Below are positions 10,034 through 21,012 of a DNA stretch of 64,000 bases, in pieces. The stretch is taken from NCBI RefSeq assembly GCF_051106095.1, contig NC_135793.1, forward strand, positions 3,701,501 to 3,765,500, read 5' to 3'. This stretch comes from Pogona vitticeps (Eukaryota; Chordata; Lepidosauria; Squamata; Agamidae). Position 1 is the stretch's first letter; each line of letters opens with the position of its first letter. The notes below the pieces were generated by a model. The model had not been told where the DNA came from. It was given only the letters and a program-made list of their open reading frames with translations, and ran no database searches. Made by a program: the position numbers and the translations under genes.

Positions 10034-10045
10034 TATGTACTTTTG

Positions 10046-10955
10046 AGGTGACCATAGGATGGAGCAAAGGGCAGGCGACAGTGTGGAGCAGCATCCCCCA
10101 AAGACTCCTTATAGCAGATCTAGCATTTGTAGGTTTAAAACTGTTAAATAAAGGCAGTGTGCAATTAAAAATGGGGGAAAGGGGAACGGAAAGTATCCAT
10201 ACCTTATCAGGAATACACTGAGCAGGTACCAAAAGAGGAGATGGACACTCTCAGCTTCCAGGGAAGCACAAGTTATCCCCAAACACTCGCTGAGATGCTA
10301 GGGAGGGTCCCTAAGTGAGGTCACCAGGTTACCCTCCCTTTAAAGAAAAGAAAAGGCAAAAGTTAGTCACACACACACGTGTGTGTGTGTGTGTGTGTGT
10401 GTGTATCATTAACTTTTATATCACTAAATATATATATTTCCAAGTGGCAGAGCACTGATTCGGCTTGCTGAGCAACCAATTTAACACTGAATTATAAGGA
10501 CTGTTTTTTAAAAAAGAAACCTTTGCATTCTCCCCTGCCTCTGTCTCCGTAGGGGGAGTGAGAGGAAGATTTACATTTCTTAGTAAGTGGCTAGATTGTG
10601 CACTGGCTTAAGCAAAGGGACAGCTAAGCCATCCATTTGGGTTTCGTAGCGGCAATCACCAATTCTGGAATGGAAGCATAAGACAGCAGTCCTGCCTGTG
10701 CTAAAACGCCCGCCCACAAACCACAGTTGCGCCTGCCAGGGACCTCTCTTCTTCCTGTCATCTACGGGCTGTAGGTGGGAAAATAATTCTGCCGAAAGTC
10801 ATTCAGCTGGGGAGAACACAGCTAGGAGGTGTTGAGCCAAAGCAGCCATCGGGATGAGGAGTTAAGCACCCCGGTGTCCTGTGCTTTTCCTGCTTCTCTG
10901 TGGTGTACCCTTCCCTCCGCCAGCCTGATGGCCAAAGAGGAAAAGCTGAGGGGAA
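10046..10955. other. Non-coding, mostly unassigned
   Basis: Apart from the CA/TG repeat at 10368-10404, I see no recognised element and no gene. Confidence 0.35.
10368..10404. repeat. (CA)n-(TG)n self-complementary microsatellite
   Basis: A short CA run turns directly into a TG run (ACACACACGTGTGTGT), so the strand can fold on itself. Confidence 0.9.
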
Positions 10956-10959
10956 TTAT

Positions 10960-11385
10960 AATGTGAATGCTGGCTGTCAAAGGTGCAAGTTTGATGGGGA
11001 CACGGGAGAGGGCCTTCTCTGTGGCTGCTCCCAGACTGTGGAACTCCCTCCCACTGGAGATCAGGCTGGCCCCATCTTTGCTCTCCTTCCACAAGCAAGC
11101 AAAGACCTTTCTCTTCAGGCAAGCCTTCCTTCGGTCACTAGCTACCTTGCGTGTGCTTTTGAGTTGGACCGTTCTGCTTCACTGCTTTGAATGTGGTTTT
11201 GGTGTTGCTTTTGTTTACCGAAGTCTCTTAGTGTGGTAAATTGTATGAACCGTTTCTGTGCTTCTATGCTTACTGCTTTTCGCTTTAAATATGGTCCTTC
11301 AGTGATGTAAGCTGCCTTCAGTCCTTTTAAAGGAGCAAGATGGGTTAAAAAACATGTTAAATAAACAACTCAATCAATCAATCAA
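10960..11385 (+). mobile_element. L2-like LINE: end of ORF2, 3' UTR and (TCAA)n tail
   Basis: A frame from about 10990 reads RERAFSVAAPRLWNSLPLEI, then RLAPSLLSFHKQAKTFLFRQ and AF. This is the C-terminal signature of reverse transcriptases of the Jockey/L2/CR1 superfamily. A 3' UTR follows with GATGTAAGCTGCCTTCAG, ending in (TCAA)n near 11370-11385. The reverse-transcriptase and endonuclease domains are missing, so this is a 5'-truncated dead copy. Confidence 0.85.
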
Positions 11386-11389
11386 TGGT

Positions 11390-12140
11390 TCTCTCCTCAA
11401 GAGAGAACTCAAACATCCGTGTCAGCCAAGCAGGACCTCGTGTTCTTCTTGAGAACCGATTCAAAACCCAGCCTCCTCAAAACTCATGTCCAGAAATTGA
11501 TCAAGCATTTACTCGGCATGGTTCCATGGCTTTGCAAACCCCCCACGCAGAAGCACTGCAAAGTCTCCATGTTTCGATGGCCATCTAGCTGTGAACGAAC
11601 CACTCGCGGTCTGATGAGACATGACAGGAACATCAGCTACCAGCATGATGCTTTAGACTGGATAGTTTTTCTGTGACACATTTTGTTACTCACGTAGGGT
11701 TGTTTTTTTGAAGGGGGAGGGAGAATGACATTTAGGTGGCATCATTTCTGCATGTAATGGACTCACATCACAAGGTGTGCCGTGTGGTCGTGGCTGATAA
11801 AAGCACACCATCATAACCTGAAGGATTCCTAGTAAATCTTGGCTTGATTTCACCGAAGGTCTTGTGGCACCTCCAAGCAGAGAGCACCACTGGAAATTTT
11901 GGTCCCAAGGAGAAGGTTATAATTCCCCATCCCCAAAAGAAAGGCAAAATCTCACCGTGCCTTGAATTGCCCATGTTAACATCCTAACTTTGTAGCCAGG
12001 ACCGGCCCTACCGTCGGGTAGTGGGAGGCAGTTGGTTGGTTTGTGACTTTATTTGATGTGTTAGCATTGCATCTGTACTGTAAGGTTTAGGGAGATATGG
12101 CTGTAGGATTTTTTTTTTTTTCTGAATGCACCAAAATAAC
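11390..12140. other. Non-coding, unassigned
   Basis: No gene and no confident repeat. An open frame at 11385-11676 on the plus strand has no family I know. Confidence 0.35.
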
Positions 12141-12144
12141 TCGC

Positions 12145-12415
12145 CTGCTTTTGGAGCCCCATGGCAGAGTGGTTAAACTGCAGTACTGCAGTCAAGACTC
12201 TGCTTACAACCTGAGTTCGATTCCTACGGGCTCAGGTAGCTGGCTCAAAATTGTTTTAGCCTTCTATCCTTCCAAGGTTGGTAATGTGAGTACCCAGCTT
12301 GCTGGGGAGGGGCCATGTGTAGTCAGCATCATTAAATTGGAAATCGCACAGAGAGTGCTTTAAGTGCTGTGGGGTAGTATAGAAGCAGCATGCTTTGTCT
12401 GGACCTTGATGGACG
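12145..12415 (+). mobile_element. tRNA-derived SINE, common squamate type
   Basis: GGCAGAGTGGTTAAACTGCA (box A), GAGTTCGATTCCTACGGG (box B), AGCCTTCTATCCTTCCAAGG and CGCACAGAGAGTGCTTTAAG match the squamate SINE whose 3' part reads 'cttagagagtgctgtaaagcactgtgaagcggtatataagt'-like sequence. The copy is moderately diverged. Confidence 0.8.
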
Positions 12416-12417
12416 AG

Positions 12418-12545
12418 CAGCCTTAGGCAGAAGAGCTATAAGGGACCCTTTGAGTCCATCTCCTGTCAAGGAGGCGCAGCGGGAATCGAACCCCTAACCT
12501 CTGGTTCAGCCAGCAAAGACTTAAATCACGGAGCTGCTTTGCTTG
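12418..12545 (-). mobile_element. SINE family B (CR1-like tail)
   Basis: Minus strand: AGAGGTTAGGGGTTCGATTC (box B), GCGCCTCCTTGACAGGAG, then GGGTCCCTTATAGCTCTTCT. It abuts the SINE at 12145-12415. Confidence 0.78.
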
Positions 12546-12685
12546 CCTTCTGCCTAACCTTTCATTGCAATACTCTGTTTTTTTGAAAATGTACTTTTTT
12601 TGTTTCTTACTAACTTGCGAGCCACTTTGGAAAAAAAAAATACATTTATGTCAAAGGTACTCAATATAAATGATGCAAAGTAGGA
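12545..12685 (+). mobile_element. LINE 3' tail fragment
   Basis: ACTTGCGAGCCACTTTGG followed by AT-rich TCAATATAAATGATG resembles the end of L2/CR1-like 3' UTRs ('gagccacttt..tataaataa'). Confidence 0.45.
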
Positions 12686-12689
12686 GCCA

Positions 12690-13600
12690 CGGTGAGGGTC
12701 TCAGAACTCATTTGGATCAAATGCGTTTCCTCCAGGATGACCACGTAAAGAGTGTCGCTCTTCATCATTCCTGCGAGGGGGAATGCAGACCATTTGTGGC
12801 CCCGATGGTTTGGAGCCACCGTGAATAGTAAAAAGGAAGAATTTTACTGAATTTTAAGTTGTTACAGACAGGAAGAGGGAAAGATCTGCCCCAAACATGT
12901 CCAGTAATTGTACGCAAATCAGTTTGTGAGCAGCTCTCTGAAATTCCCGCAACTCAGCATTAATGTCGTACTTCCAAAACCCAAATTATGTCTGGCTGGT
13001 TCCGTAGCCTAACATCAGGTCCTCCTTCAATCTTCTGAATGAGGGTTGGTGTAGCTTTAATGTAGATTAATTAGATTTCCACCATAAACCCCAAAATGGT
13101 TTGAAGGAACATAAAATGCAATCTGCTCCACTCCTGCTCATTTCACAGACTCCAACACTTTGCTTGAAAAGCAGTCAGTTTTTATTGGCCCCAAACAATG
13201 CACCTATTTATATCTGTAAAACTGCTTGTTAAATTATATGGAACGTCGAACACATCATTGTGGCCCATTGCTTTCCTTAGCCTGCTTGGTAATGCAGTGA
13301 TTTATAATCTGGAAATTTCTGATTATTTTCTCTCCCCCCCCTCCTAATCTTTTATAACCTGGTGAGATCAATGAAAGAAAATTACAGGGAATACTTATGC
13401 AAAGGGATTAATTGCCTGTGCCTTGTCTTTCTGCCTTTCTAGACATGACCTGCGTGAAAACCTGGATGTCTGAATCAAATGGCTAATCCCAAACACAGCA
13501 GACCTATTTGATCAGTTCTTGAATAGTAAATCAACGGTATTCAAATCCCACTGATTGAGTGGGTCTAGTGGGGGGCGGTAATCAATTGGATTTAGGCTTT
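12690..13600. other. Unique sequence; possible conserved regulatory element
   Basis: About 0.9 kb without a recognised repeat or coding frame. The part 12840-13450 is AT-rich, evenly textured and free of microsatellites, as often seen in vertebrate conserved non-coding elements. This is inference only. Confidence 0.3.
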
Positions 13601-13615
13601 TAGCTCTCCCCAAGC

Positions 13616-13616
<1 letters not shown>

Positions 13617-13672
<56 letters not shown>

Positions 13673-13673
13673 T

Positions 13674-13709
<36 letters not shown>

Positions 13710-13710
13710 T
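13617..13710 (+). repeat. (CAGA)n / (GATA)n compound microsatellite
   Basis: About 13 CAGA units, a short GATGATAGATAGATA block, then about 7 more CAGA units. Open frames reading SVCLSVCLS on the minus strand are an artefact of the repeat. Confidence 0.95.
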
Positions 13711-13714
13711 ACCA

Positions 13715-14430
13715 TGATTTTAGGGGAAGAGATGGGGAAACCATCATGATTCTGGTATAGGTACCGAAAGGCCAGTGGAAGCGCTGGGATGGCTCGGTGG
13801 TGAAACTGGGAGGGAAGCCCTTGGTTTGTTTTTTCCTTTCAAGCACCTTTAATAGCTGTTATCGTCCATGCAAAGCCAAGTAAATAATCAAATCAAGAGA
13901 AGCAAATTGTTATTTATCCCTGTTTACATCCAGCCCTTGGTTTCCAGAAGTCCAGCCTAGTCTCTCCAGCTTCCCTTAACCATCTAAGGTGGATAATTAG
14001 AGCTGAAAGTACATTAACGAGGCAGCGAGGTGGCTGAGGCAGTCTTTCTGGTTTTATGGAATCAAAGGAATCCTCCACTTCAGTCGTGAAGATCAATCAC
14101 CAAACCAAAACAAGCTAATTTGTGCATCCCAAACATGAGAGAAATTGCTGCTGATCTCAAATAATGGGCTGGCTCTAATGTTTGCTTCCGTTCTTATCAT
14201 CGGCCCGATCCAACTCTTTCAAACTTGATGCCCTCCAGTGACGCTGGACTACAATTCCTATTATCCCCAACAAGTTTAGCCAACCTCTGAAGGGTCCCTG
14301 TTTGAGAAAGCTGGCCCCATCGCCTCTCAGCAAAGAGTCGGATGATGATGAGACTCTGCCATCACCAAAGCAACACACTCCATTGACCACTGTTCTTTCC
14401 TGAGGTGCAACACAATACGATGTGTTTCCC
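13715..14430. other. Non-coding, unassigned
   Basis: No gene. The part near 14215-14300 (GCTGGACTACAATTCC) loosely resembles MITE interiors in this window but lacks ends. Confidence 0.35.
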
Positions 14431-14433
14431 TAT

Positions 14434-14526
14434 GTTGTTGTTTAGTTGTTTAGTCGTGTCCGACTCTTCGTGACCCCATGGACCGGAGCACGCCAGGCCC
14501 TCCTGTCTTCTACTGCCTCCCGGGTG
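14434..14526 (-). mobile_element. RTE-BovB LINE 3' end
   Basis: GTTGTTTAGTTGTTTAGTCG, GTCCGACTCTTCGTGACC and CATGGACCGGAGCACGCC form the antisense of the BovB 3' terminus. It is a 5'-truncated copy of about 90 bp. Confidence 0.85.
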
Positions 14527-14529
14527 CAA

Positions 14530-15730
14530 GTATTTTGTCGAACTTTAACCAAACTTAACACTCCTCCGTACAAGACGCCCACAGACACAGAAAAGGGGGG
14601 AAAATGTGTAATGCAGCTTCAGTATGTTTTACCAAGTAGGAGGACTGTCCCCGTCCTTCCATAGAATGAATCAGCCACCTCAGGCTTTCCGTATCATGAA
14701 AGAAAAGCAAATAGTTAGAAACTTATTTTGTTATTGTTGCTTAGGAAGGGAAGAGGAGTTTCTGGAATTTTCTGACTCATGTGTTAAAATAACTTGGCCA
14801 GCGTGAGGTCCTATGTATGTACCTTGATCTGGAGATGAAGGGATGGCAACTGATCATCTCCTTCTGGTTTGGTCAGTCCTGTGGGATTGTACAGGGAAGA
14901 GGAGCATCGTCTGAACGTCTTCACACTTCTGCTTTGTGATTCCCAGATGCTAGAAGAGGCCCAACTATAGCTCGTTCCCTCCAGGAGCAGGACAAAGCTC
15001 AAGGTAAAAAAATCTCGGAGGAACCTGTGAGCCAAAAGGCAGGGGTGGAGTTGCTGGAACAGGTGGGATCATGTCTGAAATAAAGGAATCCACCGAGAGA
15101 CAGGAAAGGAAGGTCAAGAACATCTTCTCCCTGAAGTGGCTGTCGTGAGTCACACATTTCACGGTTTGTTCACCACGAACTTCCAAGAAGGGTACATGTT
15201 TCCAGGAAAGATGACACCCCTTGTAGGTGTGAAGGCATTTGATGTTTGAAATGGTTCGATCGAAATATATTCATTTCTGGAGGAGATGTGTCCTTGCATT
15301 GGTCCAATTGTCACGCAACCTTTCAAAAGCAATGCAAAGGTGAATCTTATATCTCACCTACGGTTCGTAAAGTTGAGTTGTGTGACTCAGGGAAGTTCTC
15401 TTCCTGGTCCACCAGCATCTTTGAGGGAATGAATGTCACGAACAGAGACGGACAATGCTCTTGCGACGAAATTAGTTTACAGACGTGCTCCGCCAACGGG
15501 GAAAGCTTAAGCTTTTCATTGCATGCGATTTTCCTCACCTACGTATATCATGTTCAGCGTGCTTCATTACGTAAATGGCGATTGGAAAATACACAGGGGT
15601 TTGCTTCTCAACGACTGTTTAAAAACAAAAGAAAACAACACCAATAAAAGAATTGTTTTAAAAAGAGATGCATTGTAAGTGACTGTTTACCTCAGAGGTT
15701 AAAGAGAATATTTACCTGTTGGACATGGTT
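14530..15730. other. Non-coding, unassigned
   Basis: No recognised gene. The frame at 15246-15647 (133 codons, plus) has no family I know and no splice context that convinces me. No repeat identified. Confidence 0.35.
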
Positions 15731-15734
15731 GCTT

Positions 15735-16430
15735 TATAGTGCACCATCTTGTTTATTTATTTTATTTATTTAAAATGTTTTCCCCCACCTTTCTCCTTAA
15801 AAAGGACCTAAGATGGCCTACATCATTAAAGACAGTATTTAAAGCCAGCGAGTATACGAGAAAGGATCAATCAAATACCAAACGAAAACGGTAGACAGAA
15901 GCAACACCAAAGCCACATTCAGAGCAGTAAGACAAATCATTCATGTAAAAACCCCACTCAGGAAGCCAGTCACTGAGGGAAAGCCTGCCTGAAGAGAAAG
16001 GTCTTTGCCTGCTAGCTGAAGGACAGGAAAGATGGGACTAGTCCGGCCTCCAGTGGGAGGGAGTTCCACAGTCTGGGAGCAGCCACAGAGAAGGCCCTCT
16101 CCTGTGTGCCCACCGAAAACACCTGGGATGGAGAGAAAGGCCTCTCCTGATTATCTTAACGCCTAAGCAGGGTCAAAAAGAGAGACTTTATAGGTGAGAA
16201 CCAGTACTTTGAATTGTGCCTGGAAACAGATTGTCTGCCAGTGGAGCTGCTGTAACAGGGGAGTTGTGTGATTGCTGTGTCCAGTTAGCAATTTGGCTGC
16301 CACATCCTGAAGTTTCTAAACACTTTCCAGAGGCAGCCCCATGCAGAGCATGTTACAGTAATCCAGCCAGAATCGTGTCCTTGGATCCAGGCGTGCTGGC
16401 GGAAAGCAATACATACTGATTCTTAACCGT
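15735..16430 (-). mobile_element. L2-like LINE 3' region, antisense
   Basis: The segment starts with a tail (TTTATTTTATTTATTTAAAA, then CTAAGATGGCCTACATCATT). It runs through the antisense of the ORF2 end (CTGCCTGAAGAGAAAGGTCT, CCAGTGGGAGGGAGTTCCAC, GGAGCAGCCACAGAGAAGGC). It continues into a module with CCAGTACTTTGAATTGTGCC, GCCAGTGGAGCTGCTGTAAC and GGCAGCCCCATGCAGAGC. It is the longest L2-like copy here, at about 0.7 kb. Confidence 0.8.
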
Positions 16431-16544
16431 GTTTACATATGGACTCTTACGCAATCCTTTCAGGTGGGATACCCCCAATTCTAGCTTGGTCAAGAAGGGT
16501 GTGGATTTTTAATCTTTTCCAATTGTTTTAGCCTCCCATTGGAA

Positions 16545-16625
16545 ACCAGTGTTTGGACTTGATGATCTATAAGGTCCCTTCCAGCTTTGCAGTTCTAAGA
16601 GGATCGTTATCGTTATCAACCAACA
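16545..16625 (+). mobile_element. SINE family B / CR1-like tail
   Basis: TTTGGACTTGATGATCTATA and GGTCCCTTCCAGCTTTGCAG, then TTCTAAGA, match the family B tail. The head is lost or too diverged to see. Confidence 0.65.
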
Positions 16626-16979
16626 TAATTTCAAGAGTGTAGGGAGCTGCCCTTATCTGGGGTCCGTCCCAACTGGTATTGTCAAATTTTGATGGGCAAG
16701 CCACTCCCTGGGAGAGAATTCTTCCTAGCCTTACATACAGAGACCAGGAATCTTCTGCGTGAAATCGGCATTTCTTTCTGTCAAACTCCTGGTTGTTTTT
16801 TTTTTTTTTTTTTCCTATTGAAAGGCATGTCTGCTCAAGTTCCACAAGCCTTACTTCCAGGACTCCGTGTGCAGGTTTGCCGCTGAGCTGCTTATAAAGG
16901 AGTGGCTTTTCACGGCTACTGAAAATTTGGTGTATCCATCTTTTTCATGCCAGTCATGTGGAACCTATAATCAATTATT

Positions 16980-17158
16980 ACTGGCTGGGTAGCTCAGTGG
17001 TTTGGGTCGAGGCTGGGCATTCTCCGAAGGGCCTCCTGCAAGTAGAGCCAGCCTGGGTACCCTTGAGCAAGGAGGCCCAGTTGAGGGGGGGGGCATCAAG
17101 CTCCCAACCTCTGGCTCCACCTAAACCACTGAGCTATCCAGCTGTTCCAATAACATCG
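16980..17158. mobile_element. Two SINE heads in inverted orientation
   Basis: The left half on the plus strand reads GGGTAGCTCAGTGGTTTGGG and GAGCCAGCCTGGGTACCC. The right half read on the minus strand gives GGATAGCTCAGTGGTTTAGG and GAGCCAGAGGTTGGGAGC. The two tRNA-type heads face each other around a G-rich centre near 17080-17090. Confidence 0.7.
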
Positions 17159-17159
17159 A

Positions 17160-17605
17160 TCAATACAGACATGTCAGTGGATCCCATTCAGAAAGGCTAA
17201 ACACATCTCAAACGAGTGCCTATGGAACACAGAAAAATCTCTCTCTCTGCAGCCTTACTTGAGGCCAGACCACAGCGGTGCACCTGGGGGGGGGGGCTTC
17301 ACAAGTGTGCAAACAGGTCTCAGATGCTTGCTCAATCGCATCCCTCCACAAACAAGGGCTTGCTCAATTTGTAATCAAGCAGTCCATCCCCCGGGGTTGA
17401 AATACCGGAATGTGTCATCTTTTACTTGGGCTTGGGAGAGCTTTTTTGCTTTGTCCGTAAGAAAGTCTAAGTCGGAGCCTGAAGAAAACTTTCCAGAGAC
17501 CCTAATTTCGAAGGCACGCGCCTCGTACACTGAAGGCTGGTTGTAGATGCTGTTGGAAGCACGGCCCTCCTGTCAATCACGGCAGCCGCCGGTCCCTCGC
17601 CCTCT
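17160..17605. other. Non-coding, unassigned
   Basis: No gene or recognised repeat apart from a G run near 17288. Confidence 0.3.
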
Positions 17606-17695
17606 TCATTTTATTTTATTTATTTATTTATTTATTTAATTTATATGCCGCCCACACTACCCAAAGGTCTCTCATCCCATGCACCGTCCGTTTGC
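17606..17695 (-). mobile_element. LINE 3' tail with (ATTT)n
   Basis: (ATTT)n followed by ATTTATATGCCGCCCACACT reads on the minus strand as AGTGTGGGCGGCATATAAAT and (AAAT)n, the common end of reptile L2/CR1-like LINEs. Confidence 0.6.
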
Positions 17696-17955
17696 GGTTT
17701 CCATCGGTGTTGATTTAATCAATTGACTCTTTGGGAACCTCTTCCAGTTAAGGCTAGAAACTGATTTTGTGTCAAATTGTGGGATGGGGGTGTTCCCTTG
17801 ATTCTAAAAAAATACGTCCGGGGCGTGACCTAGTTTGTATTTTTGAAATGATGCGAACGGTTGGCTTCCCAGGATGTTCCCATACAAATGGTTCCTAGTT
17901 CCGCCATTCTCGTATTCCATGTGCTCTTGCACGATTTCCTCATTAATGGTGTGTG

Positions 17956-18045
17956 TATGAGAGAGAGAGAGAGAGAGAGAGAACTTGATGATCCATCAGG
18001 TCCCTTCCAGCTCTGCAGTTCTAAGATGATGATGATGGTGATGAT
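17956..18045 (+). mobile_element. (GA)n and SINE family B tail with (GAT)n
   Basis: AG repeats at about 17957-17982 run into AACTTGATGATCCATCAGG, TCCCTTCCAGCTCTGCAG, then a short GAT repeat. The tail fits family B. Confidence 0.7.
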
Positions 18046-18049
18046 TAGA

Positions 18050-18980
18050 GGGAGAAAAACCAAGAGGAAAGAAACAGTGAGAAAACGTGGAAGATTTCAA
18101 AGGCAAGGTGGGATCCCAGTAAACATTCTACAAGTCAGGCAGGGCGATCACATAATTGAAAACCACAGCCGAGAGCATGTGGCGAAGCAGGTGGTCACAA
18201 CCGGAGTCCTCCCCAAGGCCTCGGTGGTTGGAGAGTCCAGGGAAGGAAGATCTCTGGATTTAGCTTTCCCTCGTCTTCTCCTTCCCCTTTTCTCCATCCA
18301 ATTCGTTGACCAGCTTTTAAACCACCACAACTGCCAGACGGGGCTCCGAAAGAAAAGATCCGTTTGGATGTTTGTCTGCCCCTGGGTTACCTCAACATTG
18401 CATGGATGCCCCAGCGTGGGCCCTCTCCTTCCGCCCTTGTCCGAAGACAAGCTCAAGGCTAAAACTGCAGCTACGTTTAGTCACGTGCAACAGAAACGGC
18501 ACAAACCTCGCCCAGCCTTTTTCAACAAAGGAACAGATTATCGTGGCGTAAGCGTGTGCGTGGCGCAAAGCCCATTTTGTCAGATGCACGATGAAAGAGC
18601 CTTTCACGCATCTGACAAAGTGAGCTCTTGTCTAGAACACCGTCTGTCACAATAAATCTGTTCCACTCTCCCTTCCTCGTTTCTGAAAGAAGAATCATGT
18701 AATAACTTCTGTCAGGACCCACGAAAACTTCACAAAGTTGAACCAGGTCCGGCTCTGTTATCATACAGCGAGAGGCATCTGCAGGCGTGGCATGGGCGAA
18801 CCCCCCCCAGATGTTTCTCCTGAGCCGCCTGCCCTGCTCTGCATCCCCTAAATTCATTGCTGGGTGTGTGTCGCTTTGTGGGTTGTGTATATATTGGAAT
18901 CACAAGCCACTCCTGACCAGAGCTGAGGGCGTCTCCCCTGAAATGTTGTGGTAACAAGCTCCTTTTAAGTCCATAAGCTA
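18050..18980. other. Non-coding; one diverged repeat remnant
   Basis: 18590-18665 contains GCATCTGACAAAGTGAGC and AATAAATCTGTT, a motif set known from reptile interspersed repeats. GTCAGATGCACGATGAAAG at about 18577-18596 is partly its inverse. The long open frames on both strands here have no recognisable protein. Confidence 0.4.
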
Positions 18981-18983
18981 CCT

Positions 18984-19240
18984 TTAATAATAATTGTGTG
19001 CTGTCAGATCAATTCAGATTTATGGTGACCCTTTCCAGTATTTTAAAGATAAAGAATACTCAGAAGTGCTTTACCGTCCCTTTCCTCTAGGGGGCAACCT
19101 TAGGACAGTGCAGCTTGCCCAAGGCCACCCAGGCTGGCTCTTCTCCCAGGAAGCACAAGTGGGGAATTGAATTCCCAACCTCTAGGTTCACGGTCAGATA
19201 CCTAAACCACTGAATTTTGCTACCAGCTAAGCTATCTTCA
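18984..19240 (-). mobile_element. SINE family A, near full length
   Basis: Minus strand: GGTTGGGAATTCAATTCCCC (box B), AAGAGCCAGCCTGGGTGG, GGAAAGGGACGGTAAAGC, GGGTCACCATAAATCTGAAT, then an (ATT)-like tail. Confidence 0.82.
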
Positions 19241-19680
19241 GTTGGAATTATTCCACTCTCTTGTAAGTGACTTCTTGAGGATCATTTGATCAAAAGATGC
19301 AGCTTAACCTACTAAAAACAAACAATCCAGTCTTCATTGAGTTCTTGTACTCAAAGCAAGCTCTTGGACTCAGAATTTTTCAGTGCCGAACAAAGTTTTT
19401 TTTTCCCTGCACAAATGAGGTAAACATTAATTTAGGACCTCAGATAACGAAGGGACTACCAATGCAAAAAGGTACAAAAATAACAACAGATGTGTTAGAA
19501 TAATTCATTTTGGAGATAGTGATATTGGGGTTCTCCCTCCCCCAGTAGCTTCTGTTGAAAGCTCTTGAATTGTGACATCCTTTAAGGCCTCAGCCCGTCT
19601 TAATCTGACCTGGATGTGTAGTCTTTGGTCCACAATTAGGCTGGACAGCTCAGTGAATTTTGACACCCTACTGGGCTTCC
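19240..19680. other. Non-coding, unassigned
   Basis: Nothing recognised. Confidence 0.3.
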
Positions 19681-19684
19681 CAGG

Positions 19685-19845
19685 ATAGAAGCCAGCCTGC
19701 ATAGCCTTGGGTGAGCTGCACAGTCTCAGATTGCCTCTCGAAAAGAGAGTGAACCGCTTCTGAGTCTTTTATATCTAGGAAACCCTGGCAAAAGACGCCG
19801 TAAGTCAGAATCGACCTGGTGGCGCGTAATTATTATTCCTGAGTT
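19685..19845 (+). mobile_element. SINE family A, 3' half
   Basis: GAAGCCAGCCTGCATAGCCT, GGAAACCCTGGCAAAAGAC, GCCGTAAGTCAGAATCGACC and an ATTATTATT tail. The head is missing. Confidence 0.7.
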
Positions 19846-20265
19846 TGGGAAATCTTTTTTACCTCTTAAACCTGGGATTTAAAAAATGGTTCCACCGCTT
19901 GCCAACAGGTGGCATGGAAGCGACGCTTGGCAAACCGACCCTGACACATTCCACAGGGAAAACAACATCCCGGATTGCTACACGCTTGTAATGATTTTCT
20001 CTCTCTTGGGTCAGACCCCGTCTGAGCGCACTTAGACTCGCAAACAATATGTGGTCTGGATCTGACCTCAAACATGCCCCTAACACTTAGTCCTCACATG
20101 TCTGTCCAAAGTCTAAAGGCCGATATTCCATGTTTTTGTTTGTGTTCTCCCAGGGCAGAGAACTTTGGCTTCAGAAGAGAAGATCCAGGAAAAGTTAACT
20201 AGCGGGAAAAGGTCCTTTAATAAGTTTTGAACCCAACACAAAGCAGGAGCGACTGTGGTGGAAAC
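19846..20265. other. Non-coding, unassigned
   Basis: Nothing recognised. Confidence 0.3.
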
Positions 20266-20460
20266 ATGTTTGCTTTCAACAAATGAAGGTAAGGTAATAA
20301 AGTAAAATTAAACAGGAAAGGTAGGTTTTGTTTTCAATAAAACCTACCTTTCCTGTTTAATTTGACTTTATTGTTTGCTTTTCAGCAAGGCTTCTTCAGC
20401 GTCTTCATTTGTTGAACGCAAACCATTAAGTAAAATTAAACGGGAAAGGTAAGTTTTGAC
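20266..20460. repeat. Foldback repeat with a 34-bp stem
   Basis: 20296-20329 and 20339-20372 are reverse complements with one mismatch and a 9-nt loop. A third copy of the arm core (TTAAACGGGAAAGGTAAG) lies in direct orientation near 20434-20453. An outer pair, TTTGCTTTCAACAAATGAAG (from about 20269) and CTTCATTTGTTGAACGCAAA (from 20403), is also inverted. Confidence 0.85.
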
Positions 20461-20775
20461 AAAGGAATCACGGCGACGAAGGCTAAACACACATGGAAAG
20501 AGGATCATGGAACAGGAGGAAGAAGGATCCACTGACCCTCCTTTTAAAACAATGGGTCACTTTTCTTTTTCATGCAGTTAGTAACATTTATGTGTTGCTT
20601 TATTTTCATTGCTATTTGGACATAAATAGTTTTCAGGGGCATTCTGAGGCCTTTTCTCCCCCAACCTCTAATTTTAGGTCTTTTCCAATAAAATAAAATA
20701 AAATAAAAATTGGGGCACAAGATCAGAAAAGAAAAGCTAGGGAAGCAATAAAGTAATGGGCATTAAAACAAATTA

Positions 20776-21012
20776 ACAGGTAGCTCAGTGGTTCAGGTTT
20801 CTTGGTGCAGAGCCAGAGGTTGGGAGTTTGATCCCCCACTTGTGCCTCCTGCGTGAAAAGCCAGCCTGGGTAGCCCTGGGCAAGCTGCACCGTCCCAAGG
20901 TTGCCCCTAGAGGAAGGGAAGGGTAAAGCACTTCCAAATATTCTTTATCAAGAATACTCTGAAAAGGGTTGCCATAAATCAGAATTAACCTGACGCTGCA
21001 TGTTTATTATGA
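20776..21012 (+). mobile_element. SINE family A, full length
   Basis: AGGTAGCTCAGTGGTTCAGG (box A), GGTTGGGAGTTTGATCCC (box B), AAGCCAGCCTGGGTAGCC, GAGGAAGGGAAGGGTAAAGC, GTTGCCATAAATCAGAATTA, then a short TTTATTAT tail. Confidence 0.85.

Noticed and set aside
15246-15647. Plus-strand frame of 133 codons with several cysteines
   Set aside because: I considered a small secreted protein or a lost exon. It has no signal peptide, no clear splice sites and no family resemblance.
17861-18655. Plus-strand frame of 264 codons
   Set aside because: It runs through (GA)n and a SINE tail and has no family match. It is not a gene.
20296-20372. MicroRNA precursor
   Set aside because: The stem is nearly perfect, the loop is small and further arm copies lie nearby, which fits a foldback repeat better. 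Small-RNA data would be needed.
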